Below, piece after piece: positions 63,613 to 64,000 of a stretch of 64,000 bases of DNA. Every line of letters starts with the position of its first letter. The stretch's first letter is position 1. The DNA comes from Hymenobacter telluris (GTDB taxonomy: Bacteria; Bacteroidota; Bacteroidia; Cytophagales; Hymenobacteraceae): positions 1-64,000 of the forward strand of contig NZ_JAFLQZ010000009.1 of NCBI RefSeq assembly GCF_017313265.1, given 5' to 3'. Both the position numbers and the translations under genes were made by a program. The notes under the pieces were generated by a model. It saw only the letters and a list, made by a program, of their open reading frames with translations, did no database searches and had not been told where the DNA came from.

Positions 63613-63927
63613 ATGGAAGAAATAGCCTTCACCATGCAACTCAAACCGGGCAATCTGGCTGAGTACGAGCGTCGGCACAACGAAATCTGGCCGGAACTGA
63701 CCGAGGCTTTGCAAGCCGCCGGTATCTACGACTACTCCATCTATGTAGACTCGGCCAGTGGCACCCTATTTGCCGTGCAGAAGCGTACTCCCGGCCACAC
63801 GGCCGACGAGCTACCGACGCTACCCATTATGCAGAAATGGTGGGCCTACATGGCCGACTTGATGGAAACTAACCCTGACAACTCACCAGTAGTAAAACCA
63901 TTGGAGCGGCTGTTTTATCAAGCTTAG
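63613..63927 (+). CDS. rhaM: L-rhamnose mutarotase, 104 aa
   Basis: RhaM interconverts the alpha and beta anomers of L-rhamnose in the cytoplasm. The length of 104 aa is exact for the family. The catalytic histidine is H22 in ERRHNEIWPEL, and the YDYSIYVDSASGTLFAVQ strand and the WWAYMADLM segment are conserved. The ATG at 63613 is chosen because upstream in-frame codons overlap the GH106 gene and are not conserved. It ends the locus inside this window; the rest of rhamnose catabolism may follow downstream. Confidence 0.95.
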   Translation: MEEIAFTMQLKPGNLAEYERRHNEIWPELTEALQAAGIYDYSIYVDSASGTLFAVQKRTPGHTADELPTLPIMQKWWAYMADLMETNPDNSPVVKPLERLFYQA

Positions 63928-64000
63928 TGAAAAAAAGTAAGTACTAACTTTTTTTCTAAATATCAGGAGGGTGCGGGAGGGTTCCGCAATGAGGTTTCGA

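Noticed and set aside
63928..64000. Sequence after rhaM as a terminator or next gene
   Set aside because: T- and A-rich runs are present but I see no stable hairpin, and the window ends before any reading frame can be judged.

Overview
The window looks like chromosomal DNA from a GC-rich member of the Bacteroidota, most likely a Hymenobacter-like Cytophagales bacterium. The evidence is two SusC/SusD outer-membrane pairs, a Bacteroidetes-type (subtype iii) type VI secretion system with TssN and TssO, a textbook Bacteroidetes promoter (TTTG-N21-TACATTTG), few Shine-Dalgarno sequences, and a large pectin-directed polysaccharide utilisation locus. I saw no tRNA, rRNA, insertion sequence or CRISPR array. 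The genus is an inference.

Layout. 1-2.9 kb: the 3' part of a haem/iron ABC-transporter ATPase gene (HmuV-like) and a HelD-type superfamily 1 helicase. 3.0-10.9 kb, minus strand: a SusC-SusD operon followed by an M14 zinc carboxypeptidase gene that is broken by one in-frame TAG. About 475 nt upstream of susC lies a clear SAM-I-type riboswitch with a strong promoter in front of it and a Cys/Met-rich short reading frame behind it, so the operon is probably switched by S-adenosylmethionine. 11.3-20.4 kb: two toxin/immunity modules around a vgrG gene, namely a free-standing putative toxin with a small partner gene, and a VgrG-unknown protein-PAAR/Rhs-LHH nuclease-SUKH immunity set. 20.5-32.8 kb: the T6SS core (Hcp, TssC, TssB, ClpV, TssF, TssE, TssO, TssK, TssN, TssG). 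TssP, TssQ and TssR were not seen. 33.1-37.0 kb: the oxidative pentose-phosphate operon gnd-zwf-pgl.

37.1-63.9 kb, all plus strand: a rhamnogalacturonan/pectin utilisation locus. It contains an oligogalacturonate lyase (PL22), a GH43-like beta-propeller protein, a sialate-esterase-type deacetylase, SusC/SusD, two large poorly characterised (alpha/alpha)6 proteins, GH28, two GH105 unsaturated uronyl hydrolases, GH2, GH106 alpha-L-rhamnosidase and L-rhamnose mutarotase. Together these would deacetylate and import pectic oligosaccharides, remove terminal unsaturated uronic acid, galactose and rhamnose, and present rhamnose to catabolism. No long-chain RG lyase and no regulator gene is in the window. 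Five of the promoters share an AGTACAGGAC-type box about 37 nt before a TTG-type -7 element, which suggests one common regulator or sigma factor.

A striking feature is the density of long palindromic elements in the gaps between genes: about a dozen in 64 kb, in at least four sequence families. Several have perfect 35-bp arms, and several overlap stop codons.
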